A program made the position numbers and the translations under genes. Under the pieces are notes generated by a model, which was not told where the DNA came from, did not search any database, and saw only the letters and a list, made by a program, of their open reading frames with translations. From Protonemura montana (taxonomy: Eukaryota; Arthropoda; Insecta; Plecoptera; Nemouridae), in NCBI GenBank assembly GCA_947568835.1, contig OX387606.1, positions 2,728,001 to 2,792,000 of the forward strand: 64,000 nucleotides of DNA. Reading direction: 5' to 3'. Positions 32,272-44,722 of this stretch are shown here, in pieces. The stretch's first letter is position 1; the number at the start of each line of letters is the position of its first letter.

Positions 32272-33621
32272 ATGCTTTCAAATCACAAGAAAACAGAGAC
32301 GTTGGGAGTTGCCCGTGGACCAGCCCAGCTGATATGCAGTGGCGGAATGGGAAATGCATCCCTGGGTCCACCGTGCCACGGATCCCAGGAAAGTCAAGAT
32401 TGGCACGCGAACCGACCATCTAGTTCGCACCAAGATCATCACCAAACCAAGGACAAGAAGCTGGAGGCCCGAAGAAACCGCCCCCGCTCCTCCAAGACCC
32501 TTCAAGAGCACCGTGAAATTCTCATAGAACACCTCAAATACAACCGCAATCCTTTATTCTGCTACAGTGTGTTTCTAAAGTCAACTCACATTCCAACGCA
32601 ACTGACAGGTAAGAAATACCAGGATGAGGCAAAACGTGTATTTCCTTCCTTGAGAACGTGGCCTACCGTTGGGATCAACGGGCAGGCTGAGTTTCCAGCC
32701 AATAAGATCAATCGGCCCAAGCCAACCCCCAAGACCAAACGCCTGTTTCAACCAAAACTAGCCGCCATTGAAAAGGCGTATGGAAAAATGAAACCAACCC
32801 TCCTCGCTATGGAAAAAACATCGGAGAAATCCATTCCTCTCGCCGTGCAAAAACCAGCGGAGAAACCCGTCAGTCGCTCTAGGCAAGAACCATCGGGAGA
32901 GATATGCGAGGAATTGATCCGAATCCCATTAGCGACTCATAGATCCATGTTGCTCGAATACACCTTGAAACAGTCCCGTCTTCATCCAGAGGACTATTGT
33001 AGCGTTCTGCTCATGTCCGAATTCCGTAAACTGCGTGAAGATGGTAGATATTGGAGAAGGAAGGAGCGATCGCGGGAAAGTGTCGACGTGTCAGACAATT
33101 TACATGACTTGTCCGAAGCGCTGTACTATCACAAGATCGATTGGCGTCTGGAAGTGTGGAAAATCCGTTACAGGCCATTGGCTGTGAGAAAAGCATTCAA
33201 ACCCAGATTCCGACCCGTGCTTTCGTCGATTGCTCAAGGGAGCGATGAGGACGAGGCGACCTGCGACGAGGGCCGTGATGCGCCCGTGCAAGGAAGCCCA
33301 CAAGAAATCCTTGCGGAAGACGGTTGCGTGGAGGAAAACACACCCGAAAACTTGTTTCCGACTGTCACAATCGTCCAGTGTGGCTCTCTGAGCGGCAGTG
33401 ACTCCGAAGAAGAGGTGGACGAAGGCCGGGAAGAGCACCCAATCGTTGGTGGTGTTAGGGAGGCAACTGTCCACAAGAGCTGCACGCCGAGGCGGGGAAA
33501 CATCGATATGGACGCGATTCACATTCTGGAGGCGGCGCCAATATGCCCCGAGAAAATGTCCAGATGGAAAAGGTTCAAGAGGATGTTCACTTGCTGCCTT
33601 CCTGCTCGCAAGAAACGTTAG
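32272..33621 (+). CDS. Unrecognised 449-codon open frame (unit 2 copy)
   Basis: Copy of the frame at 14707-16056, at offset 17565. I noticed only a synonymous change (CCA to CCG near 33489) between the two copies. The same upstream exon candidate (32186-32240) and downstream exon-like repeats are present. If both units are real, this is a two-copy gene. If the duplication is an assembly artefact, it is the second allele. Confidence 0.55.
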   Translation: MLSNHKKTETLGVARGPAQLICSGGMGNASLGPPCHGSQESQDWHANRPSSSHQDHHQTKDKKLEARRNRPRSSKTLQEHREILIEHLKYNRNPLFCYSVFLKSTHIPTQLTGKKYQDEAKRVFPSLRTWPTVGINGQAEFPANKINRPKPTPKTKRLFQPKLAAIEKAYGKMKPTLLAMEKTSEKSIPLAVQKPAEKPVSRSRQEPSGEICEELIRIPLATHRSMLLEYTLKQSRLHPEDYCSVLLMSEFRKLREDGRYWRRKERSRESVDVSDNLHDLSEALYYHKIDWRLEVWKIRYRPLAVRKAFKPRFRPVLSSIAQGSDEDEATCDEGRDAPVQGSPQEILAEDGCVEENTPENLFPTVTIVQCGSLSGSDSEEEVDEGREEHPIVGGVREATVHKSCTPRRGNIDMDAIHILEAAPICPEKMSRWKRFKRMFTCCLPARKKR

Positions 33622-35390
33622 AATACAAGTTGAAGGAGGAGGAACAGATGCACCATCTCAGGGACCAGGTGTGAGCGAAGACAGCTCAAGATGTCCGTAA
33701 CAAGTAGGCTTTACCATCATCACATCTCATCTCAATTCATCATTCTATTCAAGTAAACAAGAAATTGTGGTTCTTGAAGGAGAAACGAATGCCCTCCATC
33801 TCAGGAACCCGGTTTCATGTAAGATTGCTTAACATGTCTGAACAACTAGACTTTATTTCATCTCGTCTCATTTCATCTCATCTCATCTCATCAATAAATT
33901 GAAGCAACCATGAGTCGTTGTTCTTGGAGGAGGTACGAATGCCCTCCATTCCAGGAACTCGATTTCATTTAAGATTGCTAAACATGTCTGAACAACTAGA
34001 CTTCATCATAATATCATTTCATCTAATCTCATTTCATCTCATCAAGAAATTGAAGCAACCATGAGTCGTGGTTCTTGGAGGAGGTACGAATGCCCTCAAT
34101 TCCAGGAACCCGGTTTCATGTAAAATTGCTTAACATGTCTCACCAACTAGACTTCATCTCATCTCATCTCATATCATCCCATCTCATCTCATCAAGAAAT
34201 TGAAGCAACTATGAGTCGTGGTTCTTGAAGGAGGTACGAATGCCCTCCATTCCAGGAACTCGGTTTCATGTAAGATTGCTAAACATGTCTTAACAACTAG
34301 ACTTCATATCATCTCATCTCATATCATCCCATCTCATCTCATCAAGAAATTGAAGCAACCAGGAGTCGTGGTTCTTGAAGGAGGTACGAATGCCATTCAT
34401 TCCAGGAACCCGGTTTTTATGTAAAATTGCTTAACATGTCTTAACAACTAGACCTCATCATCATATCATCTGATCTCATCTCATTTCATCAAGAAATTGA
34501 AGCAACCAGGAGTTGTGGTTCTTAGAGGAGGTACGAATGCCCTCCATCTCAGGAACCCGGTTCCAGGTAAGAAAGCTTCAGGAGTCCAGAATAACGGGAC
34601 CCATCGCACCTCATCACGAAGAATCATTATCGTCTTCATCAACACCAACCGTCAGACCGGTGTTTGATTACCCGAGTGGGTACAAAATTTTTCCCCTCCG
34701 TGGCTAGCACCTTATCGTGGTGAAGGGGTTTGCGTGATCCGATTACCTGGGAGGCCATGCCGGTGGGGAGGTTACACTCCCCGTCAAGGTCTCCTATACC
34801 GGACCGGCTCCCGGTGAGGGTCCAGACCAAGACTAGCCCATCCCGTCGCTTTGACAGGACACGTACCTTGGACTAGGGAGTATCCAAGCGATCTATATTT
34901 GTAAAGATACCAGTTAAAACGGCATTTCGTCACAATCATCTCATCTCATCATGAAACTCAAGTAACTAGAGTTCGTGAATCTTGATGGAGAAACAAGTTC
35001 ACTCCATCTCAGGGACCCGTCTTCAGGGAAGATTGTTGCTGATATCTTATCAACGACAGTTTACCACTTTCATGAATCGATCAACGAGTGGAAAGTGTGG
35101 CAAATTTTACTGCCGCGATGGAATATCAAATTAGAAAAACACAACAGTTGACAAGAATTTTTCAAAAAGGTTGAAGCTATTCGTACAGAAATATTTTGAT
35201 CTTTTTTAGTTTACGCTTTCTTTGAAAGTTTCTACCAACAATCTTTGACATGAGTAGACTCAGCGTAACTGCGCTAGGTTCTGTACCCTTCTAGAAAGTG
35301 TATGCTAGGTTTTAACCTTAAAAACCTTACACACTTTTACTGGTCAGTCTCACAAAGCAAAATTAAATTCTTAAAAACATTTTCACTTAG

Positions 35391-35541
35391 AGCGCTGAAC
35401 GCAGTGGAAGTCTTCACGTTCTTGGAGTACAGTGGCGTAGCGGCCAAGGAATACCAGTGGCGCACTCTGGACAAGGACCAGGACGGAAAGCTGGACACAA
35501 CTGAAATCAACGACGATCTTGGTCTGGGGCATCAAGGTTGA
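35391..35541 (+). CDS. EF-hand terminal exon (unit 2 copy)
   Basis: Same exon as at 17826-17976. Two amino-acid changes lie just before the loop (HSGL in unit 1, YSGV in unit 2), while the Ca2+-binding loop is identical. Two replacements in 150 bases stand out against the near identity of the rest of the unit. Confidence 0.6.
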
Positions 35542-38500
35542 CTGAGTTTAAGTATTATTAAAATTTGTTTATTTGTGATGTTTAACGACGCATTATTTTG
35601 AAATCCAAACATGCGGCACTGGTTTAATGGCGTCGGTAAATGAGTGGATGATGATGAGGATGATGATGAACCTAATCTAGCTTAGAAGGGAGGAGAGGAA
35701 AACCGGTGCCAGCACGTAGCCTACTCATGTCGAAGAGCACCAAGGGGACCACCGACCAAACGTCCCTTCCGACCGACGGTACAACGCGAACAACAGGATT
35801 CCAAACATCGCAAACATCCCGGCCGGCCGAGGTAACAGACTACGCGACTATGTCCCGATTCCGATGGCGACGAGAACCGCGGGCGAGTCTCGGCGTCGAA
35901 GTCTCGACGTCGAAGTCTCGACGTCGAAGTCTCGGCGTCGAAGTAGAGTCAATCTCGGCGGGGCCTGAAACATACCAAAATGCACTCGAATCAACAACCA
36001 GCTTCAGTTTCAATTTGATTGTGGAATTAAAAATTGATGCAATTGCTCGCAATTGGTAGGGTAGTTTATTGTTAGGAACATAAATTAGTGGCTAGTCGGG
36101 GACTCGAACCCAGTCCGTCTAGTCTTGGTGTTGCTCAAACATCCAAATGAGCTACATGATAAGATCTTTTCAGGAGGATTTTAATGCGTCGAATACGAAT
36201 GACAGGTAAATGACCAAGAGGCCATGCATGGTCACAGTCACCCTGATTCTATCCACATCCATTCAACCTCGGTGACTCATAAGTGACTTTGGATGCGTTT
36301 GATCAGATGTGAAATCTGGTTTAAACTGCAAACGCTTGCAATGGGCAAAGTATTTTTTTATTTAGAACACTAATAACCCCTAAGAAATAGATGACTAAAC
36401 GTGGACTGCTGATGTTAACATGTAAACATCATTTTAACATGTTAAAATATTAGCATACATGTTAACATGTTGTTAACATGAACATGTTGATAGAAATTGC
36501 GAAATTTGGTAAAAAACGTGTGCAATTGGGTTATATTTGTTCAAAATTAAAATCTAAGCACTATTGTGACACTTTAAGGGCGATTTGAAAACGTTTTTTT
36601 GATGAAATATTGATAATTGTGTTTGCATCGTGGCTGGCGAGGCGATTTAAAGCCATGTCTGACAGCTCGATTTTTATTTGATTCGAAACTTGCCTTTAAA
36701 TGACCTGCAGCATCTCGGTAACACTGTTCATGCATGCCCATGGAAGTTGTTGAAGAATTGAGCGCAAACGCTGTTATTTAAGTTTGTTTTACGTGAAATA
36801 TAAATAATTTTGCAAAAAGTTTGACAGATGCAATCATTTGTTTGGTTTTTTAACCACAGCAAGGTGAACGAATTCTTGAACTTATCTTTGCGGCAGTGCA
36901 TTCAGGATATTTAAACGTCAACGGGATTAGAACGTCAAATTCTTTAAGAAATCGGTCAAACATTGCTGGAAATAATCTTAAATGATACAAGACTTCAGAG
37001 CACGAACCAACGCGACATTTCTACGCTGATTTAATGGGATTTTCATTATGAATTTTATTTAAAACTGGGTGGAAAGGAAAGATTTTGACAGTTCTCAAAC
37101 AATGTAAACAACCTAATTACCGGAAAAACTTACATTTTGTCAATTTTAAATGCATATCCGTTCTTTAAATATGTTTTTAGTAAGATCTGGTGGAGATGTA
37201 AAAGGTATTTCCCAAGTTTCACTCTCTAAGAAATATTTCAAGAAATCATGCACGAAAATCTTTTGACAGCCAACGTCGTTTGTTTTCGAAATTGTCATCG
37301 TGGTCACTTTGGAATTCACAGAGTTTCCACAATGCAGTGACCCCGAGTGACAGAAGCGGCAAATTTGAAATAAAATTAATGGGGGTACTGTATGGTATTG
37401 CATGGTAGGCTTTACATTTAAACCAAAATGCCCACTCCTTCAAAACTAACAGTTGCCGTTAGGCAGCGGGTCATGCTAGTTAACCTTATATAAAAGCCTT
37501 AAATCTGCGATGTTCAACCTTTTAGTTTGTATCTGGCTGCTGGCTTCTGGCTGCTGGCTGGGGTAACATTTTTCTGTACATGTAGATGGAAATTGCGACT
37601 TTTGGTTAAAAACGTATGCAATTGGGTTATAATTGTTTAAAATTAAAACCTCAACACTATTGTGACACTTTGAGGGAGATTTGAAAACGTGTTTTTGGTG
37701 AAATATTGATAATTATGTTTGAAATTTCCTGCCTAGGAAAATTGTAGCCATGTCTCACAGTTCGATTTTTATTTGATTTAAAACTTGCCTTTTACTCACC
37801 CGCAGCAGCTCGGTAATACTCTTCATGCATGCCTATGAAAGTTATTGAAGAAATTGAGCCCAAACGCTGTTATTTACGTTCGTTTTACGTGAAATAGAAA
37901 TAATTTTGCAAAAAGAGTGACAGATGCATTCATTTGTTTGGTTTTTTGACCACTGCAGGGTGAACGAATTCTTAAACTTATCTTTGTGGCAGTGCATTCA
38001 GGATATTCAAACGTCAATGTCAATGTCAACGTCAATGTCAAATTCTTTTCAAAATCTCTAGAACTGAAGGGAAATAAATGACAGAACTGAAATATTGTTG
38101 GTGTCTTGGCTAGCAAGATTGGCTAGCCCAGATTCTAAAAGGTATTTCACAAGTTTCACTCTCTAAGAAATATTTTAAGAAATCATGCACGAAAATCTTT
38201 TGACAGCCAACGTCGTTTGTTTTCGAAATTGGCATCGTGGTCACTTTGGAATTCACAGAGTTTCCACAAGGCAGTGACCCCGAGTGACATAAGCGGCAAA
38301 TTTCAAACAAAATAAACGGGGGTACTTTTGGTTGTGGTCCCATTAGAGGCTTTACATTTGAAACCAAAATGCCCACTTTCTCAAAATATAAAGCGGCCGT
38401 AGGCAGTGGGTACTGCTAGTTAGTAGATAATTGCGTATCTAGCATTACACACATTTAAATTACAATTTTAACACTAAACACTATGTGTTCGAAATTTTTT

Positions 38501-40367
38501 TTTGCAAATTCACTGGATGCTTGAAAATTCTAAATTTTTGCATGGCTTCTAAAGTCGATGCAAAAGAATTGTCACCTTTTTTGGCAATTTGTCACTCAAA
38601 ATCAGTTTAATTTAAATAATCTCTAAAAAATGAATTCAGTAAATATATATATATTTGTTTTTGAAATCTGTATTCCATGCTAAGGGTTCTTGTAATGAAA
38701 AGTTAGCCTATAGGTGGATTGGATAAAAGTCAGAAATAATATTTCCGTTTGAAATTGGTGGTGGAATCTTTTCTAGACTGGGGTTGAATAATAGGCGTTG
38801 TATTTAGACAATTTCTCAGCAATTAAGCATTAAATCGATATGTTATTCATACCTTTATTACTGTAGAAACACCACGCTCATTTTGATGCTATTTGAAGTA
38901 CGTTTTTTGTTGGAAAGTGCAGAAATAATAACAAGCCACGGGCTTGTACGTGGTGGAGATTTTAGTATTTAAAATATTCAAGAAAGTGTGGCCTTGCACA
39001 TGGATTGCGTATTTGAATCATATTTGCTAAAACTGTAGGTACTCTGTAATTAAAGACACTTTAAATTTAAAATACCTGTTATTATAAAATTAAAATTTTT
39101 AATAATTTTTATTTAATTTAATTTTTAATTTATAAATTTATTACCTATAAATTATTGATGATTTGCATAAATGCCGCAAGTATAATTGATCGCTTGAAAT
39201 CAACTGCGTGATCTTGTCTAGGCTGGGGATGGAGAAAAGTCGTCGTATTTTGACAAATTTCTCGCCTTTCAAGCATTTAATCGGTATGTTTTTTGGTATT
39301 TTGAATAAGATTCAACCATAAAAGCTTTGCCGAAATTAGTGCAAATTGGCTAAAATTGTCATGGACACTTTCAACGTCTCAAAGTGTTCCACCCACGCGT
39401 TTATAAAAAATAATCGCAATCAAAATTGAATTTACTGGTGGGAATTGGCGTTGAAATTTGGGGTAGATTTCTACCCATTTTAACACAATTAAAAACAATA
39501 ATTTTATTTGAAATTAGAGAAGAACTATGTTTGAAAACCTGAGATTCGTCTTGGAAGTGTAATAAAAAATTGCGAATAACTCAACTTTATTACTTCTTGG
39601 GAAACCGAACACAACAAAAGTTTTTCCCGAGTTTCCCACAAATTTCCAGCAGAATAATTTTTTTGAGTATTTCTTTAGCAGCTCAGCAACACGTAAGAAA
39701 AAAGCATTACAAAAATATTTGCTCTTATGTTGATTTTTACGTTCCTTACGAGTTGATTTAAATATTTAATTCTTTTTTTTCAGCACGGACACTTTAAATA
39801 ATTGAAATATCGTTAGCGAACGCATTTTTTCGGCTGTTAAAAATTAAATAACAAAATAAAGGCCCGTTAATTATTTAAAGTGCCATTAAAAACCTACACT
39901 CAAGCAGCGTCTATTCGCATCATCCATGTCATTTAAGTCAGAAGCTCAGAGTTTAAGTTTAACATTTTGCTATTGGGCTTACAAGTTAAGTCAGAGTCAA
40001 ATTACTGGTGATAAATATCCTGACATTGGGCTTTTAGGTTAAGTTAAAAGTCCCAGCGCTAAGGGTTAAACGTTCTGCTATAGGTTTTACATGCAGTCAA
40101 TCAACCAGTGTAGAAATAATTGTAAATAAAGTACTGACATGTGTTTTTATATTTAATCAATTATTTTGATTGAGTAATTTCTTCAGAAATATGAAAGGAA
40201 GCCGTGGATGGAAAGAGATAAGTGAAAAGATAGAAATGGATGAAAGCAAGTTTGGATGTCGAAGAGAGCATGAAGATAAGGTGGTTATTAAAAATATGAA
40301 GAACGACACCGAAAAATACTCTAAGTTAAATAGAACTGGTAGAGAATGGAAAGAAATGAAAATAAGT

Positions 40368-41872
40368 GTGAAAGTTGCACTGGGGCAGAGTCACATGCCC
40401 AGTCAAACACGTGAAAGTTGCACTGGGGCAGAGTCACATACCTAGTCGAACACGTGAAAGTTGCACTGGGGCAGAGTCACATGCCCAGTCGAACACGTGA
40501 AAGTTGCACTGGGGCAGAGTCACATGCGCAGTCGAACACGTGAAAGTTGCACTGGAACAGAGTCACATGCCCAGTTGAACACGTGAAAGTTGCACTGGGG
40601 CAGAGTCACAAGCCCAGTCAAACACGCGAAAGTTGCACTGGGGCAGAGTCACATACCTAGTCGAACACGTGAAAGTTGCACTGGGGCAGAGTCACATGCC
40701 CAGTCGAACACGTGAAAGTTGCACTGGGGCAGAGTCACATGCGCAGTCGAACACGTGAAAATTGCACTGGGACAGAGTCACATGCCCAGTTGAACACGTG
40801 AAAGTTGCACTGGGACTGAGTCATATGCCCAGTCGAACACGTGAAAGTTGCACTGGGGCAGAGTCACATGCGCAGTCGAACACGTGAAAGTTGCACTGGG
40901 ACAGAGTCACATGCCCAGTCGAACACGTGAAAGTTGCACTGGGACAGAGTCACATGCCCAGTCGAACACGTGAAAGTTGCACTGGGGCAGAGTCACATGC
41001 CCAGTCCAACACGTAAAAGTTGCACTGGGACAGAGTCACAAGCCCAGTTGAACACGTGAAAGTTGCACTGGGACTGAGTCATATGCCCAGTCGAACACGT
41101 GAAAGTTGCACTGGGGCAGAGTCACATGCCCAGTCGAACACGTGAAAGTTGCAATGGGACAGAGTCACATGCGCAGTCGAACACGTGAAAGTTGCACTGG
41201 GGCAGAGTCACATGCCCAGTCGAACACGTGAAAGTTGCACTGGGGCAGAGTCACATGCCTAGTCAAACACGTGAAAGTTGCACTGGGGCAGAGTCACATG
41301 CCCAGTCAAACACGTGAAAGTTGCACTGGGGCAGAGTCACATGCCCAGTCGAACACGTGAAAGTTGCACTGGGGCAGAGTAACATGCCCAGTCGGACACG
41401 TGAAAGTTGCACTGGGGCAGATTCACATGCTCAGTCGAACACGTGAAAGTTTCACTGGGGCAGAGTCACATGCCCAGTCGAACACGTGAAAGTTGCACTG
41501 GGACAGAGTCACATGCCCAGTCGAACACGTGAAAGTTGCACTGGGGCAGAGTCACATGCCCAGTCAAACACTTGAAAGTTGCACTGGGGCAGAGTCACAT
41601 GCCCAGTCGAACACGTGAAAGTTGCACTGGGGCAGAGTCACATGCCCAGTCGAACACGTGAAAGTTGCACTGGAGCAGAGTCACATGCCCAGTCAAACAC
41701 GTGAAAGTTGCACTGGGGCAGAGTCACATGCCTAGTCAAACACGTGAAAGTTGCACTGGGGCAGAGTCACATACCTAGTCGAACACGTGAAAGTTGCACT
41801 GGGGCAGAGTAACATGCCCAGTCGAACACGTGAAAGTTGCACTGGGGCAGAGTCACATGCCCAGTCGAACAC
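40368..41872. repeat. 43-bp hairpin satellite, about 35 units (unit 2)
   Basis: The same array as at 22775-24709 but shorter by exactly ten units (430 bp). The flanking sequence is unchanged, and the unit order matches at both ends. The loss or gain therefore took place inside the array. Confidence 0.95.
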
Positions 41873-43171
41873 GCATATCGCTCCAAGAACTCACACGGGG
41901 CGCACCGAGGCAGTCAGTCAAACAAGTCATAAATAAATAAGTGTGAAGTCAGAGAATTGTATTCTTTGCTCACAATTCAGACGACAGGAATGTTATATTT
42001 ATAAAGTTGAGTGTATGCACCGTTAAGCAGCAAGCTTTTTTTTTATACCTGCAGCCAGTTTTCAGTCACCTATATTTATATTTCCACTCGTGACATGATG
42101 AATTATTTAATTCTTGTCAGGTGTCAGAATCAGACAATAAGGCTATCAAGTTGTCTTGACATCTCACGTGATATTTAAACAGGTAGCAATCGACTGACAC
42201 TGGTTAGAAACTTTCAATAAAAAAGCATTAGTTGGTAAATTTTACAATTTATATTACCTATGTAATTCACAGTCTTGTTCATGGTTATTGCAATTAACAT
42301 ATTGTCAATGCGTTTTAAGAGCTTTCATCTGATAGGGACAGTTTTTATGTTGACATAATAAAAAGAAACGGATGATGACCTTATATTTGGTTTGGTCGGT
42401 GTGTACGTGTGTGTGTGTGTTTGTGACGGGGTTGTGAGGATGGGAGGGGGGGGGGGGGGGGTATGATTCTTTGAAGAATGCTTTCATAAGAATTTCGACT
42501 TTAATGCCTAAACATTCTCTTGTAAGGCCCATCGGAATTGAGTAATTTTTTTTAAGAAATGGTTTTGTTGGAATTTTATTATTAGGAACACTTCAAAAAT
42601 TCAGAAATTGATTTCAAAAATTGATGTCCTAACGGGAAAACAGGCAGCTCAATTGGTTAGAGCAACACCCGCGACAGGTGGATATTGGGGTTTGAGTCTT
42701 CGTTTGGGCATAAAAATAGTAGAGTTTCTCATAGTAAATTAAGCCGCGCATTGCAAGCGTTTGCAATTTAATACACATATGATAGGTATTTGTTATGCAT
42801 TTTTCTTTATTTTAAGCACACTTCATTCGTTTATGATAAGCCTGGTTATGATCTGATGGGGCCTATCAGGTGGCCAGATGCAGGGGCGACGTTAGGATCC
42901 GCTACACGCACTCGAAGACGCCACCCGCAGGGCAAACTTGGCACCTCCACGACATATATTTATTGCAAGGTAAGTCAGTTGAAATTGCAATAAGTTCAGC
43001 TTTGAACTTTCAAAATATAAAGTTTTAGGGGGGGGGGGGCGAAAGCGGCTTTGCACTGGTAAAATCTCACAAGTTAATACAATTTTGAAAACAATGATTT
43101 GTCATACATTTATTAAGCACAAAGATTCCAGTTGTGTTAGTTTTATCGCGATCAGACAAAAAGTGTCAACG

Positions 43172-44722
43172 AAACCGAGTCACTCAGACGTGCTGTCAGT
43201 AGATCCACCTAACATCGGAGTGGGGAGACCCATGAATCGCTCAGACGCACTGTCAGTAGATCCTCCTAACAGCGGAGTGGGGAGACCCATGAATCGCTCA
43301 GACGCGCTGTCGGTAGATCCTCATAACATCGGAGTGGGGAGACCCATGAATCGCTCAGACGCGCTGTCGGTAGATCCTCCTAACAGCGGAGTGGGGAGAC
43401 CCATGAATCGCTCAGACGCGCTGTCAGTAGATCCTCCTAACAGCGGAGTGGGGATACCCATGAATTGCTCAGACGCGCTGTCAGTAGATCCTCCTAACAG
43501 CGGAGTGAGGAGACCCATGAATCGCTCAGACGCGCTGTCAGTAGATCCTCCTAACAGCGGAGTGGGGAGACGCATGAATCGCTCAGACGCGATGTCAGTA
43601 GATTCTCCTAACAGCGGAGTGGGGAGACCCATGAATCGCTCAGACGCGCTGTCGGTAGATCCTCCTAACATCGGAGTGGGGAGACCCATGAATCGCTCAG
43701 ACGCGCTGTCGGTAGATCCTCCTAACAGCGGAGTGGGGAGACCCATGAATCGCTCAGACGCGCTGTCAGTAGATCCTCCTAACAGCGGAGTGGGGAGGCC
43801 CATGAATCGCTCAGACGCGATGTCAGTAGATTCTCCTAACAGCGGAGTGGGGAGACCCATGAATCGCTCAGACGCGCTGTCAGTAGATCCAACTTACAGA
43901 GGAGTGGGGAGACCCATGAATCGCTCAGACGCGCTGTCAGTAGATCCATCTAACAGCGGAGTGGGGAGACCCATGAATCGCTCAGACGCGCTGTCGGTAG
44001 ATCCTCCTAACAGCGGAGTGGGGAGACCCATGAATCGCTCAGACGCGCTGTCAGTAGATCCACCTAACAGCGGAGTGGGGAGACCCATGAATCGCTCAGA
44101 CGCGCTGTCAGTAGATCCACCTAACAGCGGAGTGGGGAGACCCATGAATCGCTCAGACGCGCTGTCGGTAGATCCTCCTAACAGCGGAGTGGGGAGACCC
44201 ATGAATCGCTCAGATGTGCTGTCAGTAGATCCTCCTAACAGCGGAGTGGGGAGACCCATGAATCGCTCAGACGCGCTGTCAGTAGATCCTTCTAACAACG
44301 GAGTGGGGAGACCCATGAATCGCTCAGACGCGCTGTCAGTAGATTCTCCTAACAGCGGAGTGGAGAGACCCATGAATTGCTCAGACGCGCTGTCAGTAGA
44401 TCCTCCTAACAGCGGAGTGGGGAGACCCATGAATCGCTCAGACGCGCTGTCAGTAGATCCTCCTAACAGCGGAGTGGGGAGACCCATGAATCGCTCAGAC
44501 GCGCTGTCAGTAGATCCTCCTAACAGCGGAGTGGGGAGACCCATGAATCGCTCAGACGCGCTGTCAGTAGATCCACCTAACAGCGGAGTGGGGAGACCCA
44601 TGAATCGCTCAGACGCGTTGTCAGTAGATCCTCCTAACAGTGGAGTGGGGAGACCCATGAATCGCTCAGACGCGCTGTCAGTAGATCCACCTAACAGCGC
44701 AGTGGGAAGACCCATGATTCGA
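43172..44722. repeat. 57-bp minisatellite, open on both strands, about 27 units (unit 2)
   Basis: The same array as in unit 1 and of equal total length, but rearranged inside: a two-unit insertion near 44090-44200 and a two-unit loss near the right end. Here the plus frame is open throughout (about 43094-44743, first ATG at 43094, about 549 codons). No signal peptide or domain is evident. Coding status is unproven. Confidence 0.95.
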
